From the NCBI GenBank assembly GCA_963576475.1, contig OY754973.1, positions 7,035,052 to 7,099,051 of the forward strand: a DNA stretch of 64,000 bases, read 5' to 3'. Shown in pieces: positions 42,520 through 52,190 of this stretch. Each line of letters opens with the position of its first letter. Positions within the stretch are counted from its first letter, which is position 1. This DNA is from Molanna angustata. Its lineage: Eukaryota > Arthropoda > Insecta > Trichoptera > Molannidae. The notes under the pieces are model-generated. The model worked only from the letters and a program-made list of their open reading frames with translations. It did not search any database and was not told where the DNA came from. The position numbers and the translations under genes are program-made.

Positions 42520-43862
42520 ACTATATATATATTTTTTATTGTAATGTAGGAACTTATTTGATATAATGAACATTGATTGTGGAAAAAAGTAATTTGCCTG
42601 TCTTTTGTTGATTTCATAGTGTATTTTTTGTTGTAATATAGGAACTTGTGTGATTATTGAATGAATATCAATTGTGGACATAAGTAATTGGACTGTCTTT
42701 TGTTCATTTCATAGTGTATTTTTTGTTGTAATATAGGAACTTGTGTGATTATTTAATGAACATCGATTGTGAACAAAAGTAATTGGTCTGTCTTTTTTCC
42801 ATTTCATAGTGTATTTTTTGTTGTAATATAGGAACTTGTGTGATTATTTAATGAACATCGATTGTGAACAAAAGTAATTGGTCTGTCTTTTTTCCATTTC
42901 ATAGTGTATTTTTTGTTGTAATATAGGAACTTGTGTGATTATTTAATGAACATCGATTGTGAACAAAAGTAATTGGTCTGTCTTTTTTCCATTTCATAGT
43001 GTATTTTTTGTTGTAATGTAGGAACTTTGTGATTATTTAATGAACATCAATTGTGGACAAAAGTAATTGGTCTGTCTTTTTTCCATTTCATAGTGTATTT
43101 TTTGTTGTAATATAGGAACTTGTGTGATTATTTAATGAACATCGATTGTGAACAAAAGTAATTGGTCTGTCTTTTTTCCATTTCATAGTGTATTTTTTGT
43201 TGTAATGTAGGAACTTTGTGATTATTTAATGAACATCAATTGTGGACAAAAGTAATTGGTCTGTCTTTTTTCCATTTCATAGTGTATTTTTTGTTGTAAT
43301 ATAGGAACTTGTGTGATTATTTAATGAACATCGATTGTGAACAAAAGTAATTGGTCTGTCTTTTTTCCATTTCATAGTGTATTTTTTGTTGTAATATAGG
43401 AACTTGTGTGATTATTTAATGAACATCGATTGTGAACAAAAGTAATTGGTCTGTCTTTTTTCCATTTCATAGTGTATTTTTTGTTGTAATATAGGAACTT
43501 GTGTGATTATTTAATGAACATCGATTGTGAACAAAAGTAATTGGTCTGTCTTTTTTCCATTTCATAGTGTATTTTTTGTTGTAATGTAGGAACTTTGTGA
43601 TTATTTAATGAACATCAATTGTGGACAAAAGTAATTGGTCTGTCTTTTTTCCATTTCATAGTGTATTTTTTGTTGTAATATAGGAACTTGTGTGATTATT
43701 TAATGAACATCGATTGTGAACAAAAGTAATTGGTCTGTCTTTTTTCCATTTCATAGTGTATTTTTTGTTGTAATGTAGGAACTTTGTGATTATTTAATGA
43801 ACATCAATTGTGGACAAAAGTAATTGGTCTGTCTTTTGTTCATTTCATAGTATGTTTTTTCT
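42520..43862. repeat. 95-bp satellite with six-unit higher-order repeat
   Basis: TCATAGTGTA recurs at 42614, 42709, 42804, 42899, 42994, 43088, 43183, 43277, 43372, 43467, 43562, 43656 and 43751, with a last variant at 43845. Steps are 95 or 94 bp. Type A monomers (95 bp) have TATAGGAACTTGTGTG and AACATCGATTGTGAAC; type B (94 bp) have TGTAGGAACTTTGTG and AACATCAATTGTGGAC. From 42709 the order is A A A B A B twice, each block 568 bp. The edge units are more diverged. Confidence 0.95.
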
Positions 43863-43914
43863 GTTTATTTTATAATACTGTATTTGTCCCTTAAATAAAT
43901 ATATATTTTCTTTG

Positions 43915-44135
43915 CCGGCTTGTTTCTCTCATTAGTTTTCCTCGAGCTTTATGAATTTTCTTCGTCAGGCCTTCCTCGCGCATCCTTCCCAATTAGGCAA
44001 ACCATCTCGTGTGTCGTTGCTGATTATGTTGTGTTGTTTGGATGTTTTAGGGTGATACGAGTCTCTGCTTTTAGATCAATCTTCAACAACGCATCCATGT
44101 TTACTTTACAAAATCCCTCGGACCATTTTGCTATA
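43915..44135 (-). pseudogene. LINE-R fragment
   Basis: 'GAATTTTCTTCGTCAGGCCT' then TCCTCGCGCATCCTTCCCAA is the complement of the LINE-R MRRMREEGLTKKI-type segment at 26500-26545. Downstream on the minus strand the similarity fades. Confidence 0.5.
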
Positions 44136-44465
44136 GATAAATGCATTTCATCGTAAAATCTTCACTTCCTCTTACTTATTGTGTTCCATCAGTTTTCTAA
44201 CAAGCTCGACTTATTAATAATACGCCTATTTCCATGTCAACACCATTACTTCGTATTCCTAATGGGAATTCACAGAGAATATTTAGAGAACATGATTTGC
44301 TTCATTCATATACAATATTCGTGCTCTTCAACAGTTTAGTTTTAACAATATTTAAAGATATATACTTACATAGATTTGACGATCATGTTTCAATCAAATA
44401 CAAAATTACATTAAAAAAAAAATATAAATTTTATACGTACATACACGTTCAGGACAAAGAATGAA
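44136..44465. other. unique AT-rich DNA, no gene seen
   Basis: No feature recognised; a 76-codon frame (44234-44464) lacks a motif. Confidence 0.4.
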
Positions 44466-44770
44466 GATATTTATTTATTTGTATCTTTCTGTACGCATAA
44501 TCAGTACACTGGCGGGCTTATTGACTAATGGCAATTTCTTCCAACCAACGAGAGTTAATGGTGTAATAACAAAACAGTGTGTACTATGGAAATAAGTAAA
44601 TCACATTACGAAAATAAAGATAGCAGAAGAAAGGTAAAAAAATATATATGATATTGAAGATGTATAGGTATTTAAAAAGATCAAAGTATAAAAAAATGAA
44701 CCAAGATAGGGTTTTAGGATATGGAGGAGAACGAAGGAATAGTAAAATAAATTATTTCTGTATATAGTTG
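44466..44770 (-). mobile_element. LINE-H 3' end
   Basis: Minus-strand copy of the family at 1-280: CTTTCTTCTGCTATCTTTAT, CATAGTACACACTGTTTTGT, CGTTGGTTGGAAGAAATTGC and GTCAATAAGCCCGCCAGTGT, ending in AAATAAATAAATATCT at 44466-44480. No coding sequence is readable upstream. Confidence 0.65.
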
Positions 44771-45035
44771 TTATAATTTGATGAGTTTTATATGAAACAT
44801 CTATATGAGACAAATAATTAGTTTTTAGTGTTTTTGAAAATAATAATAAACACTAATACACAGACAAAAATATTATTTGAAGCGATTGAGTACATGCAAC
44901 CAAACTTCAATTTGAAGCGATTCAATACAATTTTTTACTATGTGGCAAATCTTTTGAAAATATTCCGTTTCTCGTGCATATTATAAAAGTTTATTCTATT
45001 TTTGTTTTACTTAACATTTTATTTTTAGTAAAACG

Positions 45036-45735
45036 AACATTTATTTATTTATTTATTTATTTATGTTAAAGTTGGACAAAAAACAGCGTTAAGACATAGT
45101 ACAATACAATAGTAACATCAAGTATTAAGGCCTATTACATTTTGTCGTTATGATTGACATAAAAAAATACAAGTTTGCAAAAAATAAAAAAATAAAATAT
45201 GATCATAGGTTGGTATGTAGGTAAGAGCAACATTTCAAGTTAACAATGATTTTAAACATAATATTGAACTAAAAGGAAAAAAGAAAAAAGAGAATAAATG
45301 CCGTCAAGGTTTCCTATAATAAGTGGTTATTGATCTTCTTTTGTATGGAGTATTTGAATGTTGTGGAGCTGAGGTGGAAGATGTCAAACTCTTGAAATCT
45401 GTTATTGTATGTATCGCACATTCTATGAATTGTCATGTTTTGTGCGTAATTGGTGCGGTGAATTGGAAGGTGGAATAAATGTGTATGTCTAGTTCTGCGA
45501 GTAGGAATATTAAATGAAATGGTATTGAGTATTGAGGGGCAGTCGATATTATTATTTATAATGTTGTACAGAAGCATCATATCATTTACTGTGCGTCTAT
45601 TCTCGAGACTGTCGATTTTATAATAGGTTCTCGCGCAGTCGTAGCTGGGGAACTCGAGGTATGCTTTACGGTTTAAGTATTTAATGAACAATCTTTGTAT
45701 TCTTTCAATGCGAACATGTTGAAAAAGAATAAATC
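45036..45735 (-). pseudogene. LINE C-terminal region and 3' UTR
   Basis: Minus-strand frame 45314-45730 reads VRIERIQRLFIKYLNRKAYL, then SLENRRTVNDMMLLYNIINN, NIDCPSILNTISFNIPTRRT and RTNYAQNMTIHRMCDTYNNR with QEFDIFHLSS near the end. This order (ERIQRxF, SLExRR, DxxxLYxIxN, IDCPxxL) is characteristic of the region after the RT in CR1/Jockey-group LINEs. It ends at 45314, followed by a 3' UTR and an (AAAT)n tail at 45040-45063. A stop lies just upstream (FIL...ESS*), and the reverse transcriptase itself is absent. Not functional. Confidence 0.75.
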
Positions 45736-45775
45736 AACTGCTCTCAAAAAAAGAGGCTTACTCGTAGTAGAATTG

Positions 45776-46003
45776 AATAAATAAATAAATGAACCCTTCC
45801 TTGCACCCTGCGCAAGTGGCGAGTTTATTGCCATATTGTAATTTCTTCCAAATAACCAGTGTTTCCAGCCCAGAGAAACAACGTTTGCGTGAGGAATGAA
45901 TATAAATAAAATATCTCCTCTTCTGGGAATCGAACCCTGGACGCCGCACAGAAGGACTGGGCGCCGCAACGGGCTTACTAACTGTGCCATCGCGGTCGCC
46001 ATT
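45776..46003 (-). mobile_element. SINE-1 copy, full length
   Basis: On the minus strand: GGCGACCGCGATGGCACAGT with box A TGGCACAGTTAGTAAG (complement of 45974-45989), box B GGTTCGATTCC (complement of 45927-45937), 'CTCTGGGCTGGAAACACTGG', TTGGAAGAAATTACAATATG and GGCAATAAACTCGCCACTTG, then an (ATTT)n tail at 45776-45792. The distance between boxes is lengthened by an extra GGCGCCCAGTCCTTC-like stretch. Confidence 0.8.
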
Positions 46004-46400
46004 CATTTTAAAATTAATGAACTCAAGAAGTTTAGGACTATATTCTGTCATCTTGCGATGGAATCAATTTTTATAACAAACTCTAACTCCAATTCGATAT
46101 TTTCACTATATACAGAAACCATGAAGTAATGTATTCATTGTATGCTGATTAAATGTATAAGGTATAGGTACCTAGCTTGACATATGTAGGTATATTGGAT
46201 CCGCGATGCCATGATCAATTAACTACTTCCTCTGGGTGTGTATTATAGTATGGAGTTAACTGATTCAATGACATTTTTATTTGCATCATACAATAGATTG
46301 CATTTTCATGTATTTATTTGTATAAATCACACTCAGTCTCCATAGCGATGACGTATAATACGTCTCAATAGTACGAATTATAACACTATAGTGTTTCATT
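46004..46400. other. unique AT-rich DNA, no gene seen
   Basis: No feature recognised. Confidence 0.4.
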
Positions 46401-46499
46401 AAGCATTTGGTATCGATCATTGTGTTCTCTTGCAATCAAGTTTATGCATACATGCCTCATACATACTTCCCTTTACTAGACGCATGTAACACATTTTAT

Positions 46500-47037
46500 C
46501 CATATATGTATGGAAAAAATGAAAGAAATGTGCAACCAAAACAGAAAACTTTGTCTGGCATGGATACCAAGTCACTGTGGTTACCAGGAAATGAGAAAGC
46601 GGATGAATTAGCCTCGAGAGCAACATATGGAAACACACGGACACATCCCAATATTACACAAAACGATCTCCTACCAATCGCAAAATACCGTCTGTTGAAT
46701 AATTGTCAGTCACATTGGGACACAAGCTCATTGAAAAAGGGTAGACTTTACAAAATGACCCAACAAATAATTATCAATAAGCCATGGTTCCAAGATACAG
46801 CCTTTGACAGACATTCCATCAGCGTTATGTGTCGTATCACTGTTGTACCAGAGAGAATTTTAAAAAAAGGGATCATTGATAGCAGTCATTGCGAGTGTTT
46901 GATTAGTGATGAGACACTGGATCATTTGTTTCTTGAATGCCCCATTAACGATAGGTATCCGTCCTTTTTTACCGACCTCGCAGAGATTGGGGTTCCAAAT
47001 GCCAACAAATGTGAGGACATTGTTAAGCTACAATAGG
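46500..47037 (+). pseudogene. I-type LINE RNase H and C-terminus, frameshifted
   Basis: A plus-strand frame ending at 47036 contains LPGNEKADELASRATYGNTR, with the RNase H catalytic Asp in KADEL. Just upstream, WIPSHCG (46561-46581) is in another frame, so one base was lost at about 46581 within WIPSHCG-LPGNEKADE. Downstream are QSHWDTSSLKKGRLYKMTQQ, NKPWFQDTAFDRHSISVMCR and a CxC-x8-H-x4-C zinc-like motif in HCECLISDETLDHLFLECP. RNase H at the C-terminus points to the I/LOA/R1-side of LINEs. The upstream RT is missing. Confidence 0.75.
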
Positions 47038-47040
47038 CAT

Positions 47041-47190
47041 GATGACTAATTTTGAAAAACTATCTCACGATGTTTTTACGCATTCACTGTTTTCAAATAT
47101 ATATACATTTCTACATAAAATAAAGGTTTAGTAGCAAAAATCGCCATTTTAAAATCAAATTTGACATTTACGCCAAAAAACGCTTGTAGT
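47041..47190. other. AT-rich DNA after the RNase H remnant
   Basis: Probable 3' UTR of the LINE remnant, with AATAAAGG at 47120. No separate feature. Confidence 0.3.
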
Positions 47191-47216
47191 ATCATGGCGC
47201 CTGCCGACCCTGACGG

Positions 47217-47224
47217 TGACGTCA
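47217..47224. promoter_or_regulatory. CRE palindrome TGACGTCA
   Basis: A perfect TGACGTCA lies 90 bp upstream of the THAP remnant, beside GCCGACCCTGACGG. The same palindrome occurs at 49712-49719 and 61233-61240. Binding by CREB/ATF-type factors is the known role of this motif; activity here is only inferred. Confidence 0.35.
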
Positions 47225-47304
47225 CGATATTGTAAACTGCATATCACTACTATATGTAATATATGTATTCTAGGACGATTTGTGTATTTATAATCAATTC
47301 AAAA

Positions 47305-47475
47305 GTGCATAAGTGTTGTGCGGTCCCTAAATGTACAAACACGACGAAAAAAACACCTACTGAGGTATATGTTTTCGTCCCACGCGAAAAAAAAGAGAAA
47401 TAAGTGATTAAATTTCGCACGGCGAGACACAAGTGTATTTTATTAAGTACGCGTTTACAATGAAGTACAGTATTT
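47305..47475 (+). pseudogene. THAP zinc-finger domain remnant
   Basis: The frame at 47305-47403 reads KCCAVPKCTNTTKKTPTEVY then VFVPREKKEK and a TAA stop. This matches the N-terminal half of a C2CH THAP domain (first Cys pair as CxxxC, then a xVP turn). In the next frame, 47402-47440, AAG TGA is followed by LNFARRDTSVFY. THAP domains usually have K-W-L-x-x-A-R-R-D here, so the Trp codon seems to have become TGA, and a one-base shift near the A8 run (47387-47394) separates the halves. The C-terminal Cys/His pair is not readable. THAP domains bind DNA and occur in host regulators and P-element-type transposases; which one this was is unknown. Confidence 0.6.
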
Positions 47476-47479
47476 GTTC

Positions 47480-48135
47480 CCCCACTTTTAGCTCTCAATA
47501 ATATAATATTTACCATTATTTAGGCAATAAGCATATAAAGAACTTCATTAATGTCCAAACGTCAAAATAGGCCATCATACGTTTCCCGCGTATGTTTTTA
47601 GCTTATGAACACATAATGTAGAGAGAAGAAGGAGCATATTTTATCGATTTTCGAGATGTAAGTTGTATTTAAATTACAGATAAATAAAGTACTTATATGT
47701 ACTTATTATTAAGTTTTTACGTTTCGAAATTCTGATGAACAAAAGTCTTTGTTCGACGCAAAGAAATATCCGACCATCAAAAGTTCCATTCTAGTTAAGA
47801 GTAGTTAAGACAGGCAGAAAAATAACTACTATGGCTGCTATTGCTAAAAATAACGATAGCAGATACATAAATAAAGCTTGTTATGAACACAATACAAATA
47901 ACGAGCGCTATGTAATAATTCGTATGCTGCTAAAATTGTAACGATGTTTTAAAACGCATGCTTCGCGTAATCGCCGTCGTTTCGCAAATCGCTTCATTGC
48001 ATGAAAAAAATATAGCTTGCTAGTTTAGTTTGGCAGTGACCAGCATCATAACATGTCGAACGTTCGTCAGCTCACCATCGCGTGACAAAATTGTAGAATA
48101 CTAAAACTAAATTAGTTTACCATACGTTGCGAGCG
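47480..48135. other. unique DNA, no gene seen
   Basis: AT-rich with a CpG-richer block at 47940-48070 (GCTTCGCGTAATCGCCGTCG). No coding or RNA feature recognised. Confidence 0.35.
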
Positions 48136-48137
48136 TT

Positions 48138-48930
48138 CATTATTTATTTATTTATTCAATAAAAACTAAGTTACATACAAAATACAATTAACATAGGCCC
48201 GATATTACAGTCGGCCCTAAACTCATTGAGTTTGCCAAACTCAAGATTAATGTTAAGGGGAGATTGAATCCATTTCCGTATTACAGTGCAATATGACATG
48301 TCAGTTACTAAATCTTCAATTATAGACATATTTCACTTTTTCTGTGGTTATTATCTGTCAAATTTAAATAACCTCAAATAATACGAAATACAAAACGGGA
48401 CGCTACGACTTTAAATACCATTGTTTTATTATCCAACATGGTAAATTTAATTTTTTTCACCAAAATAATGCTTTTAAATGCCCGTGTTCGTTTCAATACG
48501 GCTGTCAGTTTGTTTTGTTGTGTGGCGCCACCTTCGATATAACTAATGCCTTTAGTGATACAACACTGAATCTACACACGTTGCCTAACGCCTCTAGTGA
48601 TAGAAACTGAAACTACACGAGTTGCCTAGCAAATGACAGTTGACTCACAGTTAATTACTTAATCTGCCAGAAACGTTGAGTTAAATATTTGTCGTTTTAG
48701 TGACGTATTTGAGGGAAGATTAGGTCTAAACGGACACTGTAATACGCTATATTTTTGTAAAACTTGAGTTTAGCTCTTAAACTGACACTGTAATACCGGC
48801 CCATAGTGTCCCCCGATAGGTAGACGAGTATCTAGGTAAATTGTAACTATTTGCTTTGATGAATCCTTGTTCCATTTATATTTGTTTTGTTTTAGTTTTA
48901 AGTATCTAATTAAAATATTAATATATCGAT
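48138..48930 (-). mobile_element. LINE 3' UTR split by a MITE
   Basis: TTATTTATTTATTTATTCAA at 48142-48161 is the complement of a LINE tail. The sequence continues to 48195, is interrupted by the MITE 48196-48802, and resumes at 48803 with GTGTCCCCCGATAGG. Without the MITE the two parts join at ACATAGTGTC. Coding sequence is not recognisable. Confidence 0.4.
48196..48802. mobile_element. 607-bp MITE, 3-bp duplication ATA
   Basis: Ends GGCCCGATATTACAGTCGGC (48196) and the complement of GGGCCGGTATTACAGTGTCA (48802). ATA flanks both sides (48193-48195, 48803-48805). Inner subterminal parts 'AAACTCATTGAGTTTGCC' and AAACTTGAGTTTAGCTC continue the inverted relationship. The 3-bp duplication and GGGCC start are PIF/Harbinger-like. 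No transposase is encoded. Confidence 0.65.
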
Positions 48931-48985
48931 AACACCAAAATAAACATACAATTAATGCGTATATTGTATTGAAGACTATCAGAAG

Positions 48986-49200
48986 AATTGACGCGACCAT
49001 ACTATGACGTCGTGCGCTCTGATTGTTTTTTCTCATAAAATGGCGGACTTACACATTTTGTAGTTTTATATTTATAATATTATTATTATTCACTCCTTTA
49101 AAATGAAAATAAGTACATTTTTTAAATCTTTATAACCTATTTTATTTTTTAAAATCATAATTTCAATGATTTTTTTCTTACAGTCATCACACCTATTACA
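48986..49200 (+). repeat. direct repeat unit 1 with CRE-like site
   Basis: Homologous to 49692-49885 over about 200 bp, 706 bp apart. Landmarks: AATTGACGCGACCATA, TGACGTCG, 'TGCGCTCTGATTG', CATAAAATGGCGGACT, ACTCCTTTAAAATGAAAATA and CTTACAGTCATCACACCTAT. The CRE core is degraded to TGACGTCG here. Confidence 0.7.
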
Positions 49201-49691
49201 TTACATTATATTTTTTTTTTAATATATTAATCATTATATGTATATGAATCATAACATTTATCCCATATGTATATCTTATTATATTCTGATCTACTAGATT
49301 CATCATAATAAATACATTGTGTATTTCTATTTCAACCTCATATAACACTGTACAACTCCCACAAACATCATCATTACTGTACATAACAAAATCAAAGAAA
49401 CAATATAATAACATAATTTTATTTTATAATCAAGCAATGAATGCCACCAAGTTATTTATTTCTGAAACGTTAAATATTTTCCACCACGTTACAATACTCG
49501 GTGCGTGTTATAACAGATGCGTCAACGATTCAATAGAGCGGATAGCGATATTATTTGGTTTATTGTCCCAAATAAACCAAATAAATCAATAAATAAAAAT
49601 AGCATGTTAAAAATAAGCAGCATATTCCATATAGCTTGTTATGAAAAAAATAGCCATTTCGAACAACACAACAGTTGACAGTAACAAACAC
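49201..49691. other. sequence between direct repeat units
   Basis: AT-rich DNA with an AACCAAATAAATCAATAAAT run near 49575. A 91-codon frame (49317-49592) has no motif. If the two repeats were ends of one element, this would be its interior, but no coding hallmark is visible. Confidence 0.35.
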
Positions 49692-49885
49692 AATTGACAG
49701 TGACAATATGGTGACGTCATGCGCTCTGATTGGTGTTTCACATAAAATGGCGGACTAACATATTTTGTATTTTTATTTTAATGATATTAATATTATTCGC
49801 TCTTTTAAAATGAAAATAAATATATTTTTTCAAATCTTTATAACATATTTTATGATTTTTTCTTACTGTCATCACGCCTATTCCA
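49692..49885 (+). repeat. direct repeat unit 2 with CRE and CCAAT
   Basis: Second unit: AATTGACAGTGACAATATGG, perfect TGACGTCA at 49712-49719, 'TGCGCTCTGATTGG' (ATTGG is a reversed CCAAT box), CATAAAATGGCGGACTAACA, GCTCTTTTAAAATGAAAATA and 'TACTGTCATCACGCCTATTC'. Confidence 0.7.
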
Positions 49886-50675
49886 GGCAGGTGAACATTT
49901 TGATCAAAAAATTCATCAAAATTAATGACATCAAAATCTAACTCTGTACATAAAATTGAAATTGATTGAAGTAAAATAAATATACAAAAATAATTTAGGT
50001 TTCTCTCTATTTAGACAATTTGATATGTTAACTTGTATGGCTGAGAACACTCTTAGCGGGTGAAGAGCCAAAAAAAAAACTATCGATGGCGAATTGAAGA
50101 ATGCGTTCCAAACTATAAAACTTTGAATCCAAATCCCCACATATAAATCATATGATCGTTTATTACTAAAGCCATAAGTGATCTATATTTTTTTTGTAAA
50201 CTGGACTTTACTTGATACTTGGTACATAAAATCATAAATAATTTGGTAACTCATGGCTTCAGCGCCTACGTCATTCGAAAATGCTTATTTTGTTGTTTAT
50301 TGTCATATTTTTAACTTGAATATCTGCGAAAGCAATAAGTGACTGACGAAAATATCTATTGCAGTGATTACACACCATGGGGTAGTACTTAGAAAAAAAC
50401 TATAACAGCATTATAATATACTCTCGGGTTTGGCATTTATGGGGTCCCAATGTTAAGAATTCTCGAAACAAAAGTCAAAGTTCAAGGTCCTTAGCCATGA
50501 GCCAATAACTTTAGACACAGCTATAATTATACTCCATGTGTAGTAGTTTCAGATCCAGGTAAAAACCATAGTCAACTTAATTATATTTTTTTATATCTCC
50601 GATTTATAGTGAATTGTTCTATGTAATGTATGGAAGACTGGCCATATTGACCTACCTCCCTTTATTTAATGTTTG
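49886..50675. other. unique AT-rich DNA, no gene seen
   Basis: No repeat or coding feature recognised. Confidence 0.4.
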
Positions 50676-50677
50676 AC

Positions 50678-50750
50678 AGCTTAATGGTATGTATGTATAC
50701 TTGAAGATTAAATATCAAACTATTGAGAGTCCCCGAAAAAAAACGGTAGT
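50678..50750 (-). mobile_element. HINE fragment
   Basis: 'GGTATGTATGTATACTTGAA' followed by GATTAAATATCAAACTATTG and AGAGTCCCC matches the minus-strand HINE interior at 15345-15395. Only about 70 bp remains. Confidence 0.45.
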
Positions 50751-51155
50751 TCTTGAAACTTGTTATATAATAAAAACAAACGAGTGGAAATAAACAAAGT
50801 TATGTTATTTTCATATTTTTTAACGTAAAAAAAGAAAACTGTTTAACTTAAAATTAAGTAACTCAATTTGGCTCATTACTCTCCTCTAAACAGAGCTGCT
50901 GCATGTTATACCTAATAGAGCTTCGATAGTAGCACCATAATATATTATGTTGACTGGTTCACAGACCTCCCAATTTATGTATAGAAAGAATATAATCAAA
51001 TATTGGGCTTCATTCTGAAAACGCACAAAATTATTATTGAAATTTCTGATTTATTTACGCATTTTTTTGCTATTCTAAAGATTGAATAAAATTAAGGAAA
51101 ATAAAATAAGAAAAGCATGTCACTAGTGTCTTATTATAACAGATTTTTAATTATC
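50751..51155. other. unique AT-rich DNA, no gene seen
   Basis: Contains ACAAACGAGTGGAAATAAAC, possibly a Rep-F edge, otherwise unassigned. Confidence 0.3.
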
Positions 51156-51159
51156 TCAA

Positions 51160-51612
51160 TAGAGACGAAGTTGGAATATTTATTGTAGGAGAACCGGGAA
51201 ATCAAGGCACCTACAGGGCTTACGACCTGTCATCGGCTGGTTTACGTGATCACTTTATGCGCTTGCGCAACGTTCACCAATTATGCCTTTTAATGAGATC
51301 CCTATCAATTCAATTTTGAAAGTTCTATATATTGTATTACTGAAATTCTTTTCGCTTGAAAATAAGGAATTTTTACTACAGCCATCTATGGGTGAAATTA
51401 TGAACAACAATCTTATTATTTTTATTTATTTTTGTTGGAACGCCATCTATTGAGAGAATTGGTTTTTTGTAAATAATGAAAGCTACAATTCTTATATCTG
51501 AGGTGACAATGCATTTTTCGCATAGAAGTCACCCCTAAATAAAATCCAATCAGGGAAAAAAATCCAATGTTTGCGCATATGCAATAATAAAAATATTCTT
51601 ATTATAAAATTA
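51160..51612 (+). repeat. Rep-J copy (empty site for the 2567 MITE)
   Basis: Runs from AGAGACGAAGTTGGAATA to ATCCAATGTTTGCGCATATG and CAATAAAAATATTC. The complement of 51200-51345 contains AATTGAATTGATAGGGATCT, CATTAAAAGGCATAATTGG and TGAACGTTGCGCAAGCGC. This matches the flanks of the 2567-3093 MITE without the MITE, with TAA present once. Family nature unknown. Confidence 0.6.
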
Positions 51613-51889
51613 ATATCGTTAGTGACAGTTCTGGTGAACACATTTTTGTTTTTAATGTTGAATTAAATTTTAAATCGTCTTTCGAATTGAACCCATTTCT
51701 TTTAAATTTTTATTTCAATGTTAACTGAATAATTTTTATTTTATAAAATTATTGTGTCTTTGTGTGAGACCTATAAAAGCTATGCCTGGCCTGTTGTTTG
51801 CGTCTTTATTTCTTAAAATAAAAATAAATCACTAAAATACTTTTAAAAATATTCTTTTTACGCTTCTTTAGTTATTTTTTTAATGACCT
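51613..51889. other. unique AT-rich DNA, no gene seen
   Basis: No feature recognised. Confidence 0.4.
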
Positions 51890-52190
51890 TGTTAGACAAG
51901 TACTTATACATCTCCCTACATTCCCTAAAGTAAGCATAATTTTTTTTATTTTTTTTTATTTTATTTTTTTTTTAATGGCTTTCGTCACCCGGTGACGTTC
52001 TTAGCCAGTTTCAAGTTTTATGTTATACAAATCATTCTAGCGTTACAAATTAAAACACAAATCTCTTTCGGAGTAAAAATAAAAATTCTGCTATAGGTAA
52101 ACGAAATCGGTCGAGGCAGCTAGTTCGATCTCGCCATCACTGGATTACAATGTCAGCGAAATGTCCGTTATCCCACCGACTCATTTTCAA
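51890..52190 (-). mobile_element. SINE-3 split by a LINE 3' end
   Basis: The SINE-3 head lies at 52088-52185 (minus strand: ATCTCGCC..., GATCGAACTAGCTGCCTCGA, CCGATTTCGTTTACCTATAG) and its tail at 51895-51935 (TTACTTTAGGGAATGTAGGG). Between them, 51936-52087 is foreign: a T/A-rich run that complements a poly(A)-type tail, then AATGGCTTTCGTCACCCGGT. So a short LINE end inserted into the SINE. Confidence 0.55.

Noticed and set aside
48986..49885. LTR retrotransposon with short direct repeats
   Set aside because: The repeats do not start TG or end CA, no primer-binding site or gag/pol is visible between them, and no flanking duplication was found.
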